From: Setaria digitata
Taxonomy: Eukaryota; Nematoda; Chromadorea; Rhabditida; Setariidae
Length of the DNA: 64,000 nucleotides
Direction of reading: 5' to 3'
Assembly (NCBI GenBank): GCA_003640385.1
Contig: RCAB01000026.1
Location: 62,001 to 126,000 of the forward strand
Part shown: in pieces, positions 30,447 to 44,703 of the stretch
How positions within the stretch are numbered: position 1 is the first letter of the stretch
How the letters are laid out: every line of letters begins with the position of its first letter
Translations under genes and position numbers: made by a program
The notes under the pieces: model-generated
Told to the model about the DNA's origin: nothing
Seen by the model: only the letters and a program-made list of their open reading frames with translations
Database searches by the model: none

Positions 30447-30969
30447 AGTGACATTTCCGCTGAGTGATCTGAAACGATATTATACCATGAATTGTTATAA
30501 TTCAGCAAAATATAACAATCTATAAGCAAATATACAAGTAAACCTATAGACTGCTACAATTCGCATAGAACTCTGAGTGTCTCTGTCATATTTCTCGAGA
30601 TTTTATTCCATAGTAAGATAAAATTTCATAAATGCTTTTATCATTAATTTATCTCCACTAATCAACTGATAGGAGTTAAGTGGTCAACTTTTAATGTGTA
30701 TTACCTATTTGTAGATAAATAATTTATCTTTGTGTGTATTATTTTAATTATGTTGTATGTATGCATATTATTATGGATTGTTGAAATTGTCGTTATTATA
30801 CTGTGAACTTCATTCATAGTTTGTGTTGGTTTATAAAACAAATTCCAAGTTGATGTTGAAATATGTTGTTCCCCTTACCCGCTTGTCCTCTTAGCTTTCT
30901 TCATTTTCAGGCCTCATTGTTTGTTGTTTGTTGCACAAAGAGCCCCATAAACTGCATAATTTTGAAACA
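30447..30969. other. Promoter region of imb-3
   Basis: No exon is seen. It is very AT-rich, with TTATTATGG and similar stretches at 30640-30800. If the minus-strand candidate gene is real, this would be a shared divergent promoter. Confidence 0.4.
30901..30910 (+). promoter_or_regulatory. Possible trans-splice acceptor of imb-3
   Basis: TCATTTTCAG, an ideal nematode 3' splice site, lies 59 bases before the ATG at 30970. No upstream donor or exon is seen, so spliced-leader addition is the simplest reading. Confidence 0.5.
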
Positions 30970-33716
30970 ATGACCAGTCTGCAAGAATTTAATAACTTAA
31001 TCACTCGCATGCTTTTTCCTGAAAACGAAGCAAGGAAGGAAGCAGAAAAACAGTATGATCAAATTGATTTGTTATCAAAAGCTCAGTTATTGTTTCAATT
31101 ATTTATGGACCAAAGTGCTGGTATCGAGGTATGATATATAATTCGATATTTTCCTATAATCTTTTGAAACGAAAATGTTAGCATTAGATTTCTTCACAGT
31201 CTAGGATTAAGATGCACCATAACCAGTTTATTCATTAGAAAAGATTAAAAAAAATTAAGACAAGTGAACTCTTCATCTCTATATTCTTATAAATTGTGAT
31301 CTCATTGATGGAAATGTATCAGACATGTTATCAATTGCTTTCAAATTGTTAAATGTAGTTTATCACTGAATTTCCATATTTCAGACACGGTCACTATGCC
31401 TAGTATTAATGCGAAGAATCTTATCAAATAAATGGGATGAGTTATGGCATGCTTGGTCTGAGGAAAATCAGCAGCAGTTTTGTGAACAGCTTTTAAAATC
31501 AGCAACTGAGGAGCAGAACGCAGTATTGCGAAAACGTTTGACTGATGTTATTGCTGAAGTTGCCCGTTCTACTATCGGTATGTGCACCGAAGCACTTTCA
31601 AGCAATGGACTTTGATGTAAAAAGAAGAAAAAAAAAGCAAGGACGAAATGAAGCTTTAAGAAATTGAGATCTGTTATATTTATGTTTAACAGAGGTGACT
31701 TGGGTTGATTACTGGGTGCTTGAAATATTATTTTTGGTAAAGCACAAATGATCTTTCCAAATATTTTATTTCTAGAATAAGTTAAACGAGCAGTTTCTTT
31801 CTTCTGATCGTATTATTTATTTTCTAAAAACAGAATTTATTTCAGTAATCTTTAACGAAGCATTGTGAAAAATTTTTAGAAACCGAAACAGGACGCCAAA
31901 GATGGTCGGGTGTTATTCAATTTTTAGAATTATGTGCTTCTTCAGATGCCGCCATGTTACGCGAAACGGGCATGATTTTGCTAGAGTAAGCTATATTGAT
32001 TTTTAGGAAATATTTTTTTGATTCTATCAAAGAATTGATGGCAGATGAGCTGTTGAAGTGGATGACTATAAATCTACCAGAACGCTCACTCTAAGCAGTC
32101 TAGGAGTTTATTAGCCACTATTGACGAGAAAGTACATCGCGACTTACCTTTCTTTTCTAGAATAAACTTGTATTTAAATATAATGAATTGGTTTATTCTT
32201 ACATAAACATTTTCTCTCTTTCAATATACGTTTGCCATCATATTAATTTTTGTATGTTTTGCATCCATTCCTGTTTAGATAATAGTTCAGAAATTAAGAG
32301 CTAATGCTATTAGTTTCTAGGAATGTTCCAACCGTTTTTGGATGTGATCAGGACCGCTATCTTCCCGGAATTAAGCAAATGTTCCAATCATCATTGCTTT
32401 ATGGTGGCAAAGGATCAGTTAGGACTGCTGCAGTGCGCGCATACGTTGCTTTCATGTGTGAAAATGAAGATGACGATAGAGTTATCAGATCTCTTTCTGA
32501 TCAGGTTCCTGCTGTCATCCAGGTAAACTGTATATTTTGTTTTTCCTCTTCTTTCTGGTTGATTTTTTTTGTTACTGTAGCATTTTCTCCTTTCTTTCCA
32601 TAACCCCGTGCAATTTGTTTAAAATTCACTGGTTGCAGGTTTGTCAACATGTGGTAGCCACAGAAGATGACGACGATGTGCCGCTGCAATGCTTAGGTGA
32701 TCTTGCAACTAGTGTCCCGAAAACCTTGCAACCACATCTAAATGACGTATTTACACTTTGCACATCGGTAATGCCATTTATTTGTCAATATTATATAGAT
32801 TTCTCTTTGTCTGTATTTTTTACTTTCATCTCATTATTTTATTTATTTATTTTTTAATTTTTTTTAGTCTAAACGAGAGGTGTAGCAGCATTAAGGAAGA
32901 AATCATTAAACATTTAAGGTATTAGTGTGCCTTAACTTCCCATGATTATTTCTAAAGGGTTTCATCGGAAGGAATAGTTAGCAGTACATATTTGTCCTTA
33001 CAAACGCTAACTGCTGTTATAACATTAAAATTTTTCATCGGGATTCAGGTTTCTGAGCTAGTTGACTTGTATATTAGCTTTAGAGTAATATTCTGTCAGA
33101 GACATCCAATACTTTTTATGGAAATTTTATAATACATCAGTAATATGAGCTTACTGTGTATTGGTAATTCTAATTATTTAACAAGATTTATGCAATCATC
33201 TTCACCGTTTATACTCATGTTTAATAGTGATATGCTGTTCATCTTTTTCCTGAACTAATTTTTTAGGTATCATCATAAGATATCATAAGGATAGTTTATG
33301 CAGTCGCGTTCCAATTTTTCAATAGTCTTTGCATATTCTTAATCGGCTTTAGTGTGTTTCCAGACAGTACCAGATATGCAAAAAAAAATGTTTCTAGACA
33401 GTCGCAGATGTGCAAAAAGATGATTCTTATCGGCACAGCGCACTCGAAGTGATGGTATCTTTGTGTGAAAATGCTACTGGTATGGTGAAGAAAAAAGCGT
33501 CATCATTTATCCCATCGCTGTGTAAGTTTGTTGACCATGACCAATACGTATCTTATATCTCGAAATCATTCGTATTAAGTGAAAGTTTAGCATTTGATTT
33601 CGTATTTCAGTGAAGCAGTGTCTGGATTTGATGACTGAACTTGATGATGATACAGAAGAATGGCTGAGCTGCGATAATGCTGATGAGGACAGTGGGGAAG
33701 AGTTAGTTTGCTTCGA

Positions 33717-33751
<35 letters not shown>

Positions 33752-36700
33752 CATTGTTTCTACGGATTAAACTAGTGACTTGTTATATATGTTAGAAAGT
33801 GGGACATCCTTCTTAGATGCAAAAATATTTAGTAATGCTGGAATTGGAGAATCATCACTGGATCGTATATCATGCAGTTTGGGGGGCAAATTTGTGTTGA
33901 ATTCGTTTTTGCATATTGTACCACACATGATGCAAGATGGTTTGTCTTTGTTTTTGCTTCTTAAACTCCTTATTTTTAAATGGTCGCCTTTAACCTGTTT
34001 ATATCTATATTCAAAAAGTGAATGGGATTGTAGTCGAAAACTGGAAGAACCGACATGCAGCAATAATGGGAATTTCCACCGTTGGAGAAGGCTGCAAGCG
34101 TCAGATGGAACCACTTATTGAAGAAATCGTTAACAATGTTCTGCCATTTTTGGGAGACGCTGTAAGTCATACTTTTTAACATTTCAGGATTTTCTAAGCT
34201 AATGAGACACTGAATTCGAATCTCTCTTGGTTACTTTTAATAACTGATTTCAGCACCCGCGTGTACGATATGCAGCTTGTAATGCTCTTGGACAGATGTC
34301 AAGTGACTTTTCACCAACACTTCAAAAGAAGTGTCATGAAAAGGTTAATTTAAGTTTTTACCGGTTTTTGTGGCATGTGATTCTTGAGTCAGCACGATAA
34401 TTTTCAGATTGTCAATGGTTTATGCACACTTCTGATTGATCTGAATTGCCCGCGCGTTGCCGCGCACGCTGGAGCTGCACTTGTCAATTTTAGTGAAGAC
34501 TGTCCAAAAAACATCATCGCTGTTTATCTTCCACAAATAATGGAAAAATTGGAGTTCGTTTTGGATCATACTTTCAAACAGGTATTGTTTTAGATTTCTG
34601 TACAAAATTTTCTAAAGGAAGCTTGAAAACTTGGCGATTTATTCAGTAACTTTTGTCATCCAGGTAGGTCTTTAGTGCTCAATACATGTTTTTTTTTCAG
34701 CTTCTGGAGCGCGGGAAAAAACTTGTACTTGAACAGGTTATCACAACAGTAGCATCGGTTGCTGATGCTGCTCAGGATCAGTTTATTGCATTTTACGACA
34801 GGTTTAATTTTGTTACTAGAGATGGTTTGATAGAATTGTTGGTTTTTATCGATAAAAGTTTAACAGAAGCCTGAAATATGCTTGGCATTTATTATTGTAG
34901 CTTTGTTGAAAATGAAGTTCATGTTTCTGAGAAAATTCCAAATAATTTTTTAAGCTTAATGCCTCCACTCAAGTATATCCTACAAAATTCGAACGTCGAT
35001 GAACTAAATACTCTTCGTGGTAAGACCATAGAATGTATATCACTAATTGGATTAGCGGTGGGAAAGGAAAAGGTTTGTTTTTTTTTATACCTCATGTTGT
35101 TCCAATCTTCTGCTTCTGTTTTCTCCTTCAAGTTCGTAAAAACAGTCGCTGTTATCTTCTTGTTTACAGTTCGCCAAAGATGCTAATGAAATTATGCAGA
35201 TGCTGTTAGCCAATCAGGCTCAATTCGAGCAAATTTCAGTGGATGATCCACAAGTATGTAACTTGTCTTTAGGTTTTTGGAAATTGTGCTTTGTTAGTTA
35301 TTTGATAGTCCGCTAATTATTATTTTTTTTTTCTTTCGGAGCTTTACACACTGTATCTCTTTTTTGAATCAATTGCTGATAAAATGTATTAATCTTGAAG
35401 ATTATTTAGAATGTTACAGATATCCTACATGATTAGCGCTTGGGCACGTATATGTAAAATTCTTGGTGAAGAATTTGCTGCTTATTTACCACTGGTGATG
35501 CCACCGGTACTGCGGGCTGCATCAATCAAGCCTGATGTTACTTTGATGAATGATGAGGATATTGCTAATCAAGGAGAGGATCCGGATTGGAATTTCGTCC
35601 CTTTGGGTGACCAGAAGATGTTCGGTATGTTAATGTTTGAGTTTTCTTCTTTTTATTTATTGCTCAAGTGAGTGTTTGTTGCGATAATTTTTGTGCTTGT
35701 AAAGGATTTATTTTAATTTTGATTCTAAAAGTAAGAAAGTTCTGAAGCGAAAAAATTCAGGCATAAAAACGGCTGGATTGGAAGATAAAGCAACTGCCTG
35801 CGAAATGCTTGTTTGCTATGCTCGTGAACTTAAATCGGCATTTAGTCCTTATATTGAACCAGTTACCCAACTGATGCTTTCTCATCTGAAATTCATGTTC
35901 CATGACGGTTAGTAAGTATTCCGCTTTTGTTTCTGGTTGTCCGGGATGATGCATTTTTACAAGGACTATATCACAGGGTAATGCAGAACTTTTTTAAATT
36001 TTTTTGAGTAGTTTCAAAAGTTCGCCCTTTGCTTTCTATAGATGTAAGATTCTGTTGAACAGAAATTTTGCTTTTTTAAATTTATTTTTCCTTAATTTTT
36101 TTTAGCCGTTCGCTCTGCAGCCGCCGATATTTTCCCGTGTTTACTAGAATGTGCTCGTAGTAGAGGTGATCAGTTCAGAATGGAGCTTTGGAATGCCGTT
36201 ATTTCAGCATACAAAGATGCTATCGATAGAGAACACGATAAGGAAGTGCTTGCTGATCAACTTCATGGATTAGCGCAATGCATTGAGGAATTGGGTCCCT
36301 CACTAATTACTCAGGAGCAGTTGCAACTAGTTTTGGGTATTATCAATCAACAAATGGTTGAGTATGCTGAACGATCCGTAGAACGTGGGAAACATAAAGA
36401 CGAAGATGATGATGAAGAAGATGCAGCAGAAGCATTAAATGAGGAGTTAGAAGAGGATGCAGGTGTACTAGCACGCATTTCCGATGTTATCCATTGTCTT
36501 TTCAAAGCATATGGACGAAATTTCGTTCCATATTTCGAGAAATTGGCAGACCACTTTATTCCATTATTGGATTCACGGAGGTACTACAGTGAAAGACAGT
36601 GGGTCATTTGCATATTTGACGATTTGATTGAATATGGTGGTGAAGAAAGTATCAAATATCATTCATCTTTCTATGGTCCTATGCTTGCCGCTCTCTCTGA

Positions 36701-38496
36701 TGAATATCCAGAAGTTCGTCAAAGTGCGGCGTACGGATTTGGAATTATGGGACAGCATGGTGGCAACGCTTATGCACAGGCATGTGCTGGTAAGGTTCTG
36801 TCTATGTGATAACAACCGAGGATTTGAAAAAAATGGTGGTGGGTTGGAAAGTCAGGAGAAAAAATGGTAACTTGAATTAGGAAAGATTAAAGAAAGAAAA
36901 TTTGCAAGAAAAGAGGACGTTACAACTTGAGATATGAATTTACAAAGTTAATTATTTGCAGTTGAAGTATTATAATATAAATGAAAGTCACAGGAATACA
37001 AAAAATCAAAAAAAAAAAAAGGTTTTATAGTTATTTATAACTACAATAAAAAGATTTAATTGGAGGTTCCAGCTAAGAAATTAATGGTTGCGCACTGAGC
37101 AGAACATAATAATCATAACTAAATGAGAGATTTTTTTCACAATATTAAACTTCCTAGGTGCTTTACCACATCTGGCAAATATGATTTCGAGAGCCGATGC
37201 AAGATCTACCGAAGAAGGAAACGTTGCAACCGAAAATGCAATTAGTGCTGTTGCTAAAATCCTTAAATATAATTCATCGATGGTGGATGTTAATGCAGTA
37301 TGTTTTCTTCACTGCTTTCATTATTTTTTCTGCATTAGTTGATAAACTGTGAAAATTGTTTTATGTTCACGAAGTCAGTATCGTTTCTTTCGACTAAGCT
37401 GTGGAAGGTGATGTGACATAATTTTAACCGTTCGGAAAACGACTTAGAAGGTCTTTAGGATATATACGTGTATGGCGGGCTAAACACATCATATGGCTGT
37501 AGTCATGCAGATAGAACTGTCAAGCAAATGCCTTTGCTGTTACTGTGCATGAAACTTCGATGTGAATGTGTGTAATATTCTCACAACATTGTTAAACAGG
37601 GTGATATGAAATGTATTGGTTTATTGTATGTATTGCGTATTCATTTATTAGCTTCTTTATTGATTTGGTTTTACTATTATTCTTTAACAGGTTATACCAA
37701 CGTTCCTGAGCTGGCTTCCTACTTGGGATGATCCTGATGAAGCACCGCATGTTTACGGGTATTTTGCTGATCTGATTGAAAGGTATTTTTTATCTTTTTA
37801 AACTCAGGAATCTAATTTGGATTTGAAGCTATGTCAGACTTCTGACACGGCAGAAGGCTGTAACGTAGCGACGTTTTTCCTGATGATAAGTGTGACCTTT
37901 TGTTAATACAGTCACTAGTAGGAAGTAGGCTTGCAATTATACTGTGCATAATCTAACTATTTTAGTAATAATCCTCTGGTTCTGGGTGAGAACAATTCCA
38001 ACCTTCCTCGAATATTAGTTGTTATTGTACAAGCCTTTGAAAAAGGAGCATTTGATGATGGTGCCGATAAAGATAATGTCAAACAACGTCTAATTAATAT
38101 ATTGAAGTTTATGCAGGTACCGTTTTTGGTTTTGGTTGCAAGTAGTGCTTGAAGTTTTAATGCATTTTGAAGGTAACAATTATTTTCCTGCTCATCTTAT
38201 GCGAATATTTGCGAATTCTTTAGAAATTTACAATTTACTAAGTTGCATTTAGATCCTGTCCTATATTAACCTGGGTTCGTTTTTTTCATCCACGGTTTTC
38301 ATGATATTTTTAGTTTCTGAGTTGTTTTTATAAGGCTGCATTCAATTGAGGGCAAAGCTTTTTACTGATTGAATAATAAAGATTCGTCCCTTAAATTCTG
38401 TTTTTCCAGGCGGATAAAAGTCTCTTCGAAGCAGTAGTTGGTGGTGCAAGTTTGACCGAATCTCAAATGGCGACATTACATCGGCTGCTAGCTTAG
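30970..38496 (+). CDS. imb-3: Importin-5 / karyopherin beta 3 (IMB-3)
   Basis: A HEAT-repeat nuclear import receptor that carries ribosomal proteins, histones and other cargo through the nuclear pore under RanGTP control. Exons: 30970-31128, 31385-31577, 31880-31985, 32321-32522, 32639-32767, 33398-33521, 33611-33701, 33800-33939, 34034-34161, 34254-34343, 34408-34581, 34701-34801, 34955-35072, 35170-35253, 35420-35624, 35761-35907, 36106-36789, 37158-37297, 37691-37782, 37966-38116 and 38410-38496. All phases agree; 1114 residues (human IPO5: 1097). Strong matches to IPO5: [96 protein letters not shown]. Exon 17 encodes an acidic loop ([14 protein letters not shown]), also present in IPO5. 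The acceptor of exon 13 was set at 34955 because it restores [11 protein letters not shown] at the family length. The start is the first ATG after a splice acceptor. Confidence 0.96.
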
Positions 38497-39640
38497 TTTG
38501 ATACAATAGCCGCTATTCCCTTTTCTGCTGGTTTCTCAGCTTCTTTTTTTGTTTAGTGCTCTCATTTCCCATTTGTATAAGAAAATTTTGGAGGAGCGAT
38601 TTCAGAAGCCGGATTGCTTTACATCACAACTGGCCTGTTCTTTCCTTTAATTGTACATGTTTCGGAGTAAAACCGATACTGCAGTTTGCTCAATGTTTGT
38701 TGAATGTCAATTACTTTATGTATGACTCCTGAAGTATTCACTTATCCTACATTAACTTACACTAAATCGATGTTATGCAGAATTTTTAGTTTTTCATGTC
38801 TTTTCTTATTTCAACGAAAAACTATCTTAAATGCCCAGTCAAACCCAGGATGACGAAGGCAAAGCCTGTTTCCTATGTAAAGCTTCAAGTGTTCCCAAAA
38901 AAGTCGGTGGGGCCTTACTGTTAGATTGGATTAGAAAAGGTCGATAGCAAAATTGAAGGGTTTGTCATAATAGATTCTTCCGAAAGGGATTGTGAATGGA
39001 TGAACTGGGTCCTCAGAACTGTTTGTAAGAGCTCGTTGTCTCCGTTATTCACTTTTTGTTGTGGAGAAAAATACAATTTCTATAAAAATTATTTCATCCA
39101 TTTATCGCGTGTAAGGGAAAAACATTTCACATGCACAAATCCACTATATGTACGAGATTTCCGATATCTTTATGCAGCCAAATACTCAAATTTCCGGAAC
39201 TACCCCATAACCCGATTATGAAGTGTGATATTACAAAATGAAGCATGCGGTTCGACCGAGAAGGAATGTGTGGGTCTTTAAGTCGTTCATACTTCTCTGC
39301 ATCTTAGTAGCCTGAAGAGTGAACGCAACAACTGCAAAACATATGACGACGGTTTGGGGGATTCTTTTTCTCAGAAATCGAACAGCAAATATAATCATTA
39401 TCACATCACTTAAAAATTATTTATAGTATGAATGATATAATCATAGCAATCTTTTTGTGAAACCTGCCCACTACTGCACATAAAATGAGCTATCCTCACT
39501 TTCTGTCAAAGCATTATCAACAAATGAAAGGATGTACGATAGCTTTCTTCAACCTGTCCGAACATCACATTTGCGCACCACCTTACATAAATTTTACATG
39601 TTTTTATTCTCGTACCAGGTTAACATTATCTGTTACTCTG
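38497..39640. other. Convergent 3' region between imb-3 and utp18
   Basis: Both neighbouring genes end here. The sequence holds their 3' UTRs. A 73-codon open frame at 39000-39221 has no support. No clear AATAAA was found close to the imb-3 stop codon. Confidence 0.45.
39603..39608 (-). terminator. AATAAA polyadenylation signal of utp18 (minus strand)
   Basis: TTTATT on the plus strand reads AATAAA on the minus strand, about 33 bases beyond the utp18 stop codon at 39641. Confidence 0.5.
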
Positions 39641-42600
39641 TTAGTAACTACTGAAATGCAAAAGTCGAAATAGGGAAAGAAAGCCTCGGTCATCACCAAC
39701 TGCCATATAACCACTTCCCGGTGAAAAACCTGTTACCGTTACTTTTCCGAGATTGATATCTCTTGGCGGAAAATTAGTGTAGACAGTGCGGCTTCCAACA
39801 TGCATCAGCCTCATCGCATTATTCTGAAAATTATCCGACATTAACTTAATGCACTTGTTAGACACACAGCTGCAAGAGTGGCTGAAGAAGATTGCCATCC
39901 TAGTTTAAAAGTTGGTCAAAGTAAACCTGTCTCTACTTATGTTACTTACTTTCACATTTGAAGATACTGAAAGAATTTGCGAGTCAGCACTGAATGACAT
40001 ACAATCAATGCTCGTTGTTAGGTTATCAAACACTTTCACTGGTTTGGGAAACGAATTTTTCAAGACATCTGCGAAACTATATAAATTTGCGATACCCGTA
40101 TTGGATCTGAAATGCGATTTTAAAATCTGATAATCACAGTTTTTTTTTTTTTGAAGATTTTGCAACGATTAATAAATGAACCACGAAACACGTAACCGCG
40201 CTACTTATTTCTTTCCAGCAATGCGATAAGAACCATAGTTTCTACCAAAAATACAAATAATTCAACGATTACCAGATGTAGAAATCAACACCATTATTTT
40301 CAAGTCTTTAAATATGATCAGTCTGTAGTACTGATAATTGATTCGCAAACATCAACCGTCAGCCTTCCACAATATCACTATCTAGCTTCCAAATGGAGAA
40401 TTAACTTCATCAAAATCGATCTCAGTAGCTCACCCACACGCGATGTATTGGCCATTTTTACTTATCCGTATCACTGTCCCTTTAACCGCACCTTCATCAT
40501 GAAATGATTGTTGTTCTCGTGGCTTCTTGATGTTCCATATGAATACTTGTCCATTTTCTGAACAACTTTTAGTTGAGCAGAACTTAATAATATCTTCACA
40601 TAATTTTATTTGGAAATGCGGATCATAAAGGAATTCATGGAAGTACAAAATATCGAAACTTACCTCCAACAGCACAGATGGTGGACGAATCACTTGGAAA
40701 AAATTGTAAGCACATAAGCTTAGTCGGAGCCGTCAAAACGCCAACATATTCTGACGACTGAAATTTGATATTAACACAAGAGCAAATACACAAATGACTG
40801 ATAAAGGAAGTGCCACAGAAATGCATTTTTCTATTTTGCTTTACAAAAGCACTTAGATTACAGATAAGCGAACTTTTTTTGATGTCAAAACCGATTTACT
40901 CGACTTCAGCTCAACTCATTTCCCAACAATAAGTCTTATTAGGCAATGCCCCACTTTCGCTACTCTTAAAGGAAGCTTTTATTAACATGAAACTTCCTTC
41001 AGGTAATAATATTTGTTAGACTATCTTTATACGAAAACTTGATATGCCTTTATTGAATAAAGTGAAGAAGCACAAACCGTCGAAGTTAAAATGTGGACTT
41101 CGTTACGTGCTAGAATTCCCAAATATTTGCCATCCGACGAGAGCGAAAAATGACCTGCATTTATTTTGCCCACTTCTAAAAAATTTTTTGGATCCAAATT
41201 TCGCTTGTCTTTTTAATTTGTAGGATGGAAGTTAAGGAAATGTAGCACTTTTTAAAATCAAATATAGAAAATCTTTACCATACGGAACCCTCATCTGCGT
41301 CACTTTGCCATCCAAAAGATCGTAGCAAAACAAAGATTCCTAAAAACCAACTGTATTAAAAATAGTCACAAGTTCATTACCTGTTTGTTCATAATTACTG
41401 GTTCGACAGATAAATTATATATAAACACTGTTAGTATATTTCAAAGAAAGTGACAGATCAAATATATTTCAGTTCAACCTTCCTTCTCGAGCCAACGATT
41501 ACTCGAGAACCGTCTCCAGTGAAGGCAGCACTGGTAATAGGTAATGCTTTAAATCGAACGCTTTGTAAAAAAGTTTCTTCTGTTTCTGGTAAACCGACCT
41601 AAATTACACTTTAGCGATAAGAAGAAATTTAGTTAAAATGATTTGGAAGTGATATTAAAAAAATAAATTTATCAAAATAACGCACCTCAAAGAAATTGAG
41701 AAGGCCATTTTCACCCGCACACATGAGCACATTACGAGTAGGATGGAATTGTAATGCTCGTATCGGTTTCTATGAATGAATACTTATCAAAATGAAACGA
41801 TCAAGTAAAGGAAACTGCGAAATATAATTTTGTAAGTCATTAACCCAAATAAACTCAAATAACTCAAGCAGGATATAACCTTCCCGAACTGATGACCGCG
41901 AGCGATGTTGTTCAACCGTTTTATACTAATTAAATCTTTTGGTAACGACTTGCTGCTGGTTACACATTTCCCCGTAAATGCAATCATTTCATGTAATGCA
42001 TCTTCCACATCATCGTCGTCGTCAGATCTATCATCTCGAGCTTTCTTTTTTTCAAGAACTGGAATATTTTTTCGACTGAACAAAAAGAAAAAAATAACAA
42101 ATTTAATGGGGAGAGGGGAATTACCTTGAAAAAATTGCACTTTTGAATTATGAACATACGTTTTACAGGCTGAGACCAAGTTGGGACAGCACCAGAAGTA
42201 CGACAAAAAATCTCTCGTAATCTTCCCTCATATTCCTGGAAAACTTTCACTATTTATTTTCACTTACTTGAAGGAAATTATTTGTTAAATTGATGGAAAA
42301 CTTTGCTACCTATTTATTAAGTTTAAACCTGGAATGATGCAAAAATGAAGCATAAAATAAAATGAAGATCCTAAATTGTTTGTATTATTATGCTCGTATT
42401 ATCATGGTCTCTTTCTTCAATAGAGTTACCGCACTCTTTGTAATGAGTTAAATGCGGCATTAAGTTTGAACCTTTGGAGTTATTTTCTGATTCACGGAAT
42501 CGGTTACTCTCCTGATGTGCATTTTCCTACGATGCAACGGAACATCAACAACAGCCTCCTCAACTTCGTCATCTTCATCACGCCATACAGGTTTTCTGCT

Positions 42601-43047
42601 CACTTCTTCCTGAAATATGTCATAAGACCATTCATTGCTCATAAATCGATCACAAATGAGAGATTTTATATCAACATTTAGAGCAATACATGTAAAAACT
42701 CTATCATTAAATTATTTTCAACTTCAACAACAAAACTTACAGCCCTGATCATGAAAAATCTCGTAGCATGAATTAAACTTGTGTTACCATTTCTTAGCCT
42801 TTTTCCGGAAAGAGGATGAAATGGCCTGACAAGTTTATATTTAAAATGTCAGAACACTTTAGTACAAGGCTTTTAACCAACAGACAAAAACATGGCACAC
42901 CCGCGCTTCAAAAGTTTCTTCTATCTCGCTGTCATCATCATCACTATTCTCAAAACCATCCGGAAAACCAGCATTACTTCCAAATAATTTTTTTGCTAAT
43001 TGATTTTCTTCCTCTCGGTCGTCATTCCTTCTCTTCTGCCGAACCAT
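39641..43047 (-). CDS. utp18: UTP18, U3 snoRNP-associated WD40 protein
   Basis: A nucleolar component of the UTP-B module of the small-subunit processome, needed for 18S pre-rRNA processing; in yeast it also recruits the Mtr4 exosome helicase. Exons in coding order: 43047-42901, 42609-42472, 42235-42160, 42058-41880, 41769-41686, 41598-41479, 41339-41279, 41175-41078, 40757-40664, 40557-40434, 40106-39950 and 39823-39641; 486 residues (human 556). The N-terminus is basic, then acidic (NSDDDDSEIEE; KPVWRDEDDEVEE), typical of UTP18. The C-terminal ~330 residues form the WD40 propeller: RALQFHPTRNVLMCAGENG, GHFSLSSDGKYLGILAR, GQVFIWNIKKPRE, ISKNGQYIACGS, CMSFSADSQIL, VTGFSPGSGYMAVGDDRG. It ends LLHFSSY, like the vertebrate LHHYSDF. 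The exon 4 acceptor at 42058 was chosen by phase; a nearer TTCAG gives the wrong frame. Confidence 0.93.
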
Positions 43048-44283
43048 CTCTTTACCCAGGTTAACTCTGGACTACTGCTCAAGTCCTTAAACACGTAATG
43101 AACATGAAAAAATCACAATGACAGAGAGCATATCAAAGAAAATTAGTTTGCAAAATCCATAAGGTTTCCATTTCGAAACATATAACTGATACGACCAAAC
43201 TCCAATTAATCAACATGTACATTATTTCTTTAGCTTAGGTCAAGCTTTTTATGACAAACTTTGACATATATGGCTAATAATGTCCCAACATTTTAATCTA
43301 ATCTAATTCGATCAAGTGAAGTCCTGAAATCAATGCGAACAACACAAACTATTCGAAATCCTTCCTAACCTACTCCTCCTCTTCTCCCGCCATCTTTCAC
43401 AAACTCAAACGTGATAACTTCCAAAAGCTTCGAACCGAATATGACCTATCTCGTTGAATGATGATGATGGTGGAGTGACGTGACTCTTTACGAAATGATA
43501 AGTCCCCGATATAGGTAAGATGTGACTTCACCCATCCCACAACTGTCACGCACTAGGAATAGTAGTATAATCTTGTATCCACGTAATAACTATGCAGCCG
43601 AAGTGATGTAGACGACTGGACCAAAAGACAATCAACTACCTTAAATATATATATGCCTTCCTGAACCAGTCACTTTAATTATCCGCTTCAGTAGTGTTTC
43701 TAAAATCCGTTCTTTTTCGAGTATAACACGACAATTTTTATCTTCTGCCTAGCACTATCGAATTTCCTTCTGTAGCAAACACCCTTCCACTGAGCAATTC
43801 TCACCCAACAGTACAGACTAAAATAAATGATCAAGGTTATAATTGGGAGAATAGGATCAAAAAACGGAGCATGGAGCAAGCCATATGTGTACTTTAAAAG
43901 CAAGATTAAATATAAAGCTCTAGATTCTCCCGTAAAACACTTAGTAACATTTGGTAAGCTGCATACATTTGTCCTGAACCACGAAAAGTGTCTGTCTTTA
44001 TCGCTGTAACAACGGAATGAAATAATATAAAAAGATGTATAGCGAATACTGTATATGAACAGAAAAAAAATGTTATGAATTCCATGCACAAAAATTTTTG
44101 GTGACCACTCCATTTTCTTCTTTTTCAACCCAATCTTTTCTCTTCTTTAGCTATTGAAACTCTTTTCCACACGGAGGTAACTGATAATAATTTGATTTAA
44201 AACCAACCAATGGACATGTCGTGCAAAGTATATTCCAAAAATTTGATTTTCCCACATCGGTCATATTCACCACCAGTGTTTCA

Positions 44284-44320
<37 letters not shown>

Positions 44321-44703
44321 TTAAATAAAGAGCGTGAAGGTGTGAAGATACAAATTTTTCCAGCTATGCAATAAAAATAGTCTTTGAGATAAAGTAGTAT
44401 CCTTTCAACACATGACTCTTGGAATATTTACATATACATATATTTAAATAAAAAATGTTTTCATATATATATATTGTTTCATTCACATAAACCTGATATA
44501 ATATGTAACCAGGAATTTGAAAATATTACTAAAAAGGTACTAATAATCACCGTTTGGAATGTAAACGACTGAAAAATCCCTGCGGAGTTAATTATAAAAG
44601 CAATATATCAAGTAATGTGGGCCACGCTTAAGTATAAAAAACTGAAAAGTATAGAAGACGTCTACTGAATCAACATGAAGCTGATGTTGCTACTTGCAAT
44701 GAA
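43048..44703. other. Spacer between the ABCA gene end and the utp18 start
   Basis: Both genes run leftward, so this contains the ABCA 3' UTR and the utp18 promoter. It has a TA microsatellite and further short (AT)n tracts around 44430-44475. A 142-codon minus-strand open frame at 43700-44128 is not supported as a gene. Confidence 0.45.
44287..44317. repeat. (AT)n microsatellite
   Basis: About 15 uninterrupted AT units, followed by ACATTTAAATAAA. A diverged echo of the flanks (TATATTTAAATAAA and TTTCATTCA) recurs at 44436-44486, which suggests a small local duplication. Confidence 0.95.

Noticed and set aside
34879..34954. 5' extension of imb-3 exon 13 from an acceptor near 34902
   Set aside because: It would insert about 18 residues not found in importin-5. 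The acceptor at 34954 restores the conserved [11 protein letters not shown] exactly and is in phase.
43700..44128. 142-codon minus-strand open frame with possible membrane segments
   Set aside because: No upstream exon or family match was found. Chance frames of this length occur elsewhere in the window, for example antisense to a known ABCA exon at 56457-56885.
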